From an uncultured Clostridia bacterium (lineage in GTDB: Bacteria > Bacillota > Clostridia > Christensenellales > Borkfalkiaceae): a stretch of DNA of 6,719 bases. A program made the position numbers and the translations under genes. The notes beneath the pieces are model-generated. The model was given only the letters and a program-made list of their open reading frames with translations. It searched no databases and was not told the origin of the DNA. Each line of letters opens with the position of its first letter. The first letter of the stretch is position 1. This document shows, piece after piece, positions 5,471 through 6,719 of the stretch. Where the stretch lies: positions 1 through 6,719 of the forward strand of contig CALWBJ010000066.1 of the NCBI GenBank assembly GCA_944376035.1, written 5' to 3'.

Positions 5471-6163
5471 TCAGTATCCGCGAAGTTGAGAGTCTGGCAC
5501 ATAGGGCAAAACGGCGGCTAAAAACTCTTTTGCCTCTGATTCTTCTACTTCGTGAAGGTCGTGAGTCATACAGGTTTCGGTATCTTTGTATTTTTGCATA
5601 AAGTATTTTTTCGCGCCCTTTATCCATTCGCCGATTTTAATTATATTTTCTTTTTTATGGTACTCTTTTATAAGTGTTGTCCTGAATTCGTAATCCGCGC
5701 CCGATGTCATGAGATAATTTACGCTTTTTTCTATTAAGGAAGTATCGTATTTTTCAAAACCTATGATTTTTGCGTAATTTTCTCTGTCGTTTTTTATATC
5801 TATTGCAAAATAATCGCAAAGCCCGTTTTCGAAAAGCGATTTAATCATATTCGGATTAGTGCCGTTGGTATCGACTTTTACCGAATATCCGATTTTTTTA
5901 ACTTTTTCGCAGAACTCGGGCAAGTCTTTGCAAAGCGTAGGTTCACCGCCCGTTATGCACAGTCCGTCAAGAATGTTTTTTCTGCTTTCGAGAAATTTAA
6001 GCACTTCGTTTTCTTCTATTGTTGAAAGTTGGTCGGTTTCTAAAACGAGCGGGGAATTATGGCAGAATCCGCATCTGAAATTACAATTTCCCGTAAACAC
6101 GGTAGCCGCAATTTTTCCGTCGTAATCAACAAGCGATAATTTTTCCATTCCGAAAAGTTCCAT
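5471..6163 (-). CDS. nrdG: Anaerobic ribonucleoside-triphosphate reductase activating protein (radical SAM, NrdG2 type)
   Basis: The 230-residue radical-SAM activase uses a [4Fe-4S] cluster and S-adenosylmethionine to form the glycyl radical on NrdD (here presumably Gly664). The cluster motif is CNFRCGFC with Cys27, Cys31 and Cys34. It is preceded by LSLVDYDGKIAATVF, a hallmark of the NrdG2 group, although the usual DYPGK has Asp15 in place of Pro. GGEP (72-75) helps bind SAM, and VDTNGT and IDIKN follow as in the family. The ATG at 6163 is supported by GGAG 8 bases upstream and by the usual N-terminal extension before EKLSLVDY. Unlike many genomes, nrdG is neither next to nrdD nor on its strand; the lipoprotein gene lies between them. 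Electrons for SAM cleavage normally come from reduced flavodoxin or ferredoxin. Related radical-SAM activases exist, but NrdD in the same window makes this assignment firm. Confidence 0.93.
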   Translation of the reverse strand: MELFGMEKLSLVDYDGKIAATVFTGNCNFRCGFCHNSPLVLETDQLSTIEENEVLKFLESRKNILDGLCITGGEPTLCKDLPEFCEKVKKIGYSVKVDTNGTNPNMIKSLFENGLCDYFAIDIKNDRENYAKIIGFEKYDTSLIEKSVNYLMTSGADYEFRTTLIKEYHKKENIIKIGEWIKGAKKYFMQKYKDTETCMTHDLHEVEESEAKEFLAAVLPYVPDSQLRGY

Positions 6164-6165
6164 AA

Positions 6166-6180
6166 TTTACGCTCCGTAAA
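6166..6180 (-). promoter_or_regulatory. Small hairpin holding the nrdG ribosome binding site
   Basis: TTTACG (6166-6171) and CGTAAA (6175-6180) form a 6-bp stem. On the minus strand the GGAG ribosome binding site falls at the stem-loop junction. The stem is weak and may simply be chance, but it could modulate nrdG translation. Confidence 0.35.
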
Positions 6181-6234
6181 ATTTTTTTACTTTTAAGAAA
6201 CGACCGAGATTTTTCAATCTAAAAATTCAGCCTC

Positions 6235-6265
6235 AAATCAGTAATTGATTTAAATAATTTTAGCA
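6235..6265 (-). promoter_or_regulatory. Candidate nrdG promoter with adjoining inverted repeat
   Basis: On the minus strand TGCTAAAAT (6265-6257) fits an extended -10 element. The -35 position reads TTGCGT, which is weak and overlaps the upstream terminator. Transcription would start near 6250, inside the inverted repeat AAATCA-N5-TGATTT (6235-6251), a possible operator. No NrdR box like those at nrdD was seen here. Confidence 0.45.
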
Positions 6266-6273
6266 TTTTCTAT

Positions 6274-6300
6274 AAAAAAACGCAACCTTTTCAGGTTGCG
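6274..6300 (-). terminator. Intrinsic terminator of the CDF transporter gene
   Basis: On the minus strand an 8-bp stem CGCAACCT/AGGTTGCG (6300-6293 and 6288-6281) encloses a GAAA tetraloop. It is followed by seven T residues (6280-6274), a textbook terminator. It ends transcription from the gene at 6342 before the nrdG promoter. Confidence 0.9.
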
Positions 6301-6341
6301 AAAAACTATCAAAAAGTTTAATAAATAAGTTTAGTTTAATT

Positions 6342-6719
6342 TTAGTTTTTGTTTCCGACGGGGTTTACGTGCACCATGCAATGCTTTATTCTGTCATCGT
6401 ACTTTTCTATTGCGTCATGTGTGTTTTCGGCAATACGGTGCGCGTTTTTTAACGGCATTTCGCCGTCTACGCCTATTTCCACGTCAACATATATTTTATT
6501 TCCGAACATTCTGGTTTTTATAAGGTCTATACTGAGTACGCCGTCTACTGCGTAAATTATTCCGCGCATTTCTTCAACCATGCTTTCAGGGCATGCTTTA
6601 TCGACTATTTTATTGACTGCCTCGATAAATATGTCGAGTGCCCCTTTCAAAATGCATACGCATATTATAAGCGATGCTCTAACCTCGAACACCGGCATCT
6701 CCACACTCACCGTCGCTCC
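6342..6719 (-). CDS. Cation diffusion facilitator (CDF) family transporter, C-terminal part
   Basis: Only the last 125 residues lie in the window; the frame stays open to the right-hand edge (GATVSVEMPVFE at the edge), so the gene continues beyond it and the GTG at 6710 is not a true start. What is present is a last membrane segment (about ASLIICVCILKGALDIFIEAV), then the cytoplasmic CDF domain beginning DKACPESMVEEM, with the family pattern GVLSIDLIKTRMFGNKIYVDVEIGVD, HRIAENTHDAIEK and the closing HVNPV. CDF proteins export divalent cations such as zinc, manganese, iron or cobalt using the proton gradient, and the cytoplasmic domain mediates dimerisation and metal sensing. The metal cannot be told because the transmembrane metal-site residues are outside the window. 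The gene ends at TAA and is followed by a strong terminator. Confidence 0.88.
   Translation of the reverse strand, partial: GATVSVEMPVFEVRASLIICVCILKGALDIFIEAVNKIVDKACPESMVEEMRGIIYAVDGVLSIDLIKTRMFGNKIYVDVEIGVDGEMPLKNAHRIAENTHDAIEKYDDRIKHCMVHVNPVGNKN

Noticed and set aside
6235..6251. Possible FNR/CRP-like site near the nrdG start
   Set aside because: The half sites are in the order ATCA-N5-TGAT, the reverse of TTGAT-N4-ATCAA, so it does not match FNR. It is kept only as an unnamed inverted repeat.
1..6719. CRISPR array, rRNA or defence system
   Set aside because: No regularly spaced repeats, rRNA motifs, or nuclease/methylase genes were found on either strand.

Overview
The window looks like chromosomal DNA from an anaerobic, low-to-moderate GC Gram-positive bacterium, most likely an uncultured clostridial lineage. 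This rests on moderately GC-rich genes separated by very AT-rich spacers, strong AGGAGG-type ribosome binding sites, near-consensus SigA promoters with 17-bp spacers, a lipobox protein, and an oxygen-sensitive class III ribonucleotide reductase with its radical-SAM activase. The lineage assignment is inference; no rRNA or other taxonomic marker is present.

Layout, left to right. Positions 1-360 hold a decayed mobile-element end: the in-frame C-terminal tail of a large serine recombinase, broken by two stop codons, followed by a 130-bp nested inverted-repeat element of unknown nature. A leftward tRNA-Ser(GGA), with its own promoter and terminator, lies at 405-492. A 74-residue two-helix membrane protein at 677-901 is a single-gene unit with a good promoter and a long hairpin terminator. 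A probable pair of NrdR boxes and a near-consensus promoter then precede the nrdD-trxB operon (1140-4449). An AT-rich gap leads to a small lipoprotein gene (4699-5205). A 34-bp perfect GC-rich palindrome separates it from the convergent nrdG (5471-6163, minus strand). The window ends inside the 3' part of a cation diffusion facilitator gene (minus strand).

The central theme is anaerobic dNTP synthesis. NrdD carries an ATP-cone, a glycyl-radical core and a zinc site, and is fused at its C-terminus to a glutaredoxin-like domain with a CPNC active site. One base after it comes a thioredoxin-reductase-like flavoprotein that keeps its CAIC redox centre and both FAD motifs but has lost the HRRxxxR NADPH motif and part of the nucleotide-binding glycine motif. 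The simplest reading is a dedicated, possibly ferredoxin-driven, electron path: donor to TrxB-like FAD/CAIC, to the fused CPNC redoxin, perhaps to a Cys-x4-Cys pair in the linker, to the NrdD active site. This would replace formate as reductant. NrdG, encoded nearby on the other strand, would install the glycyl radical. The likely NrdR boxes would tie the operon to the cell's dNTP/ATP state. The fusion and missing motifs are visible in the sequence; the electron route is inference.
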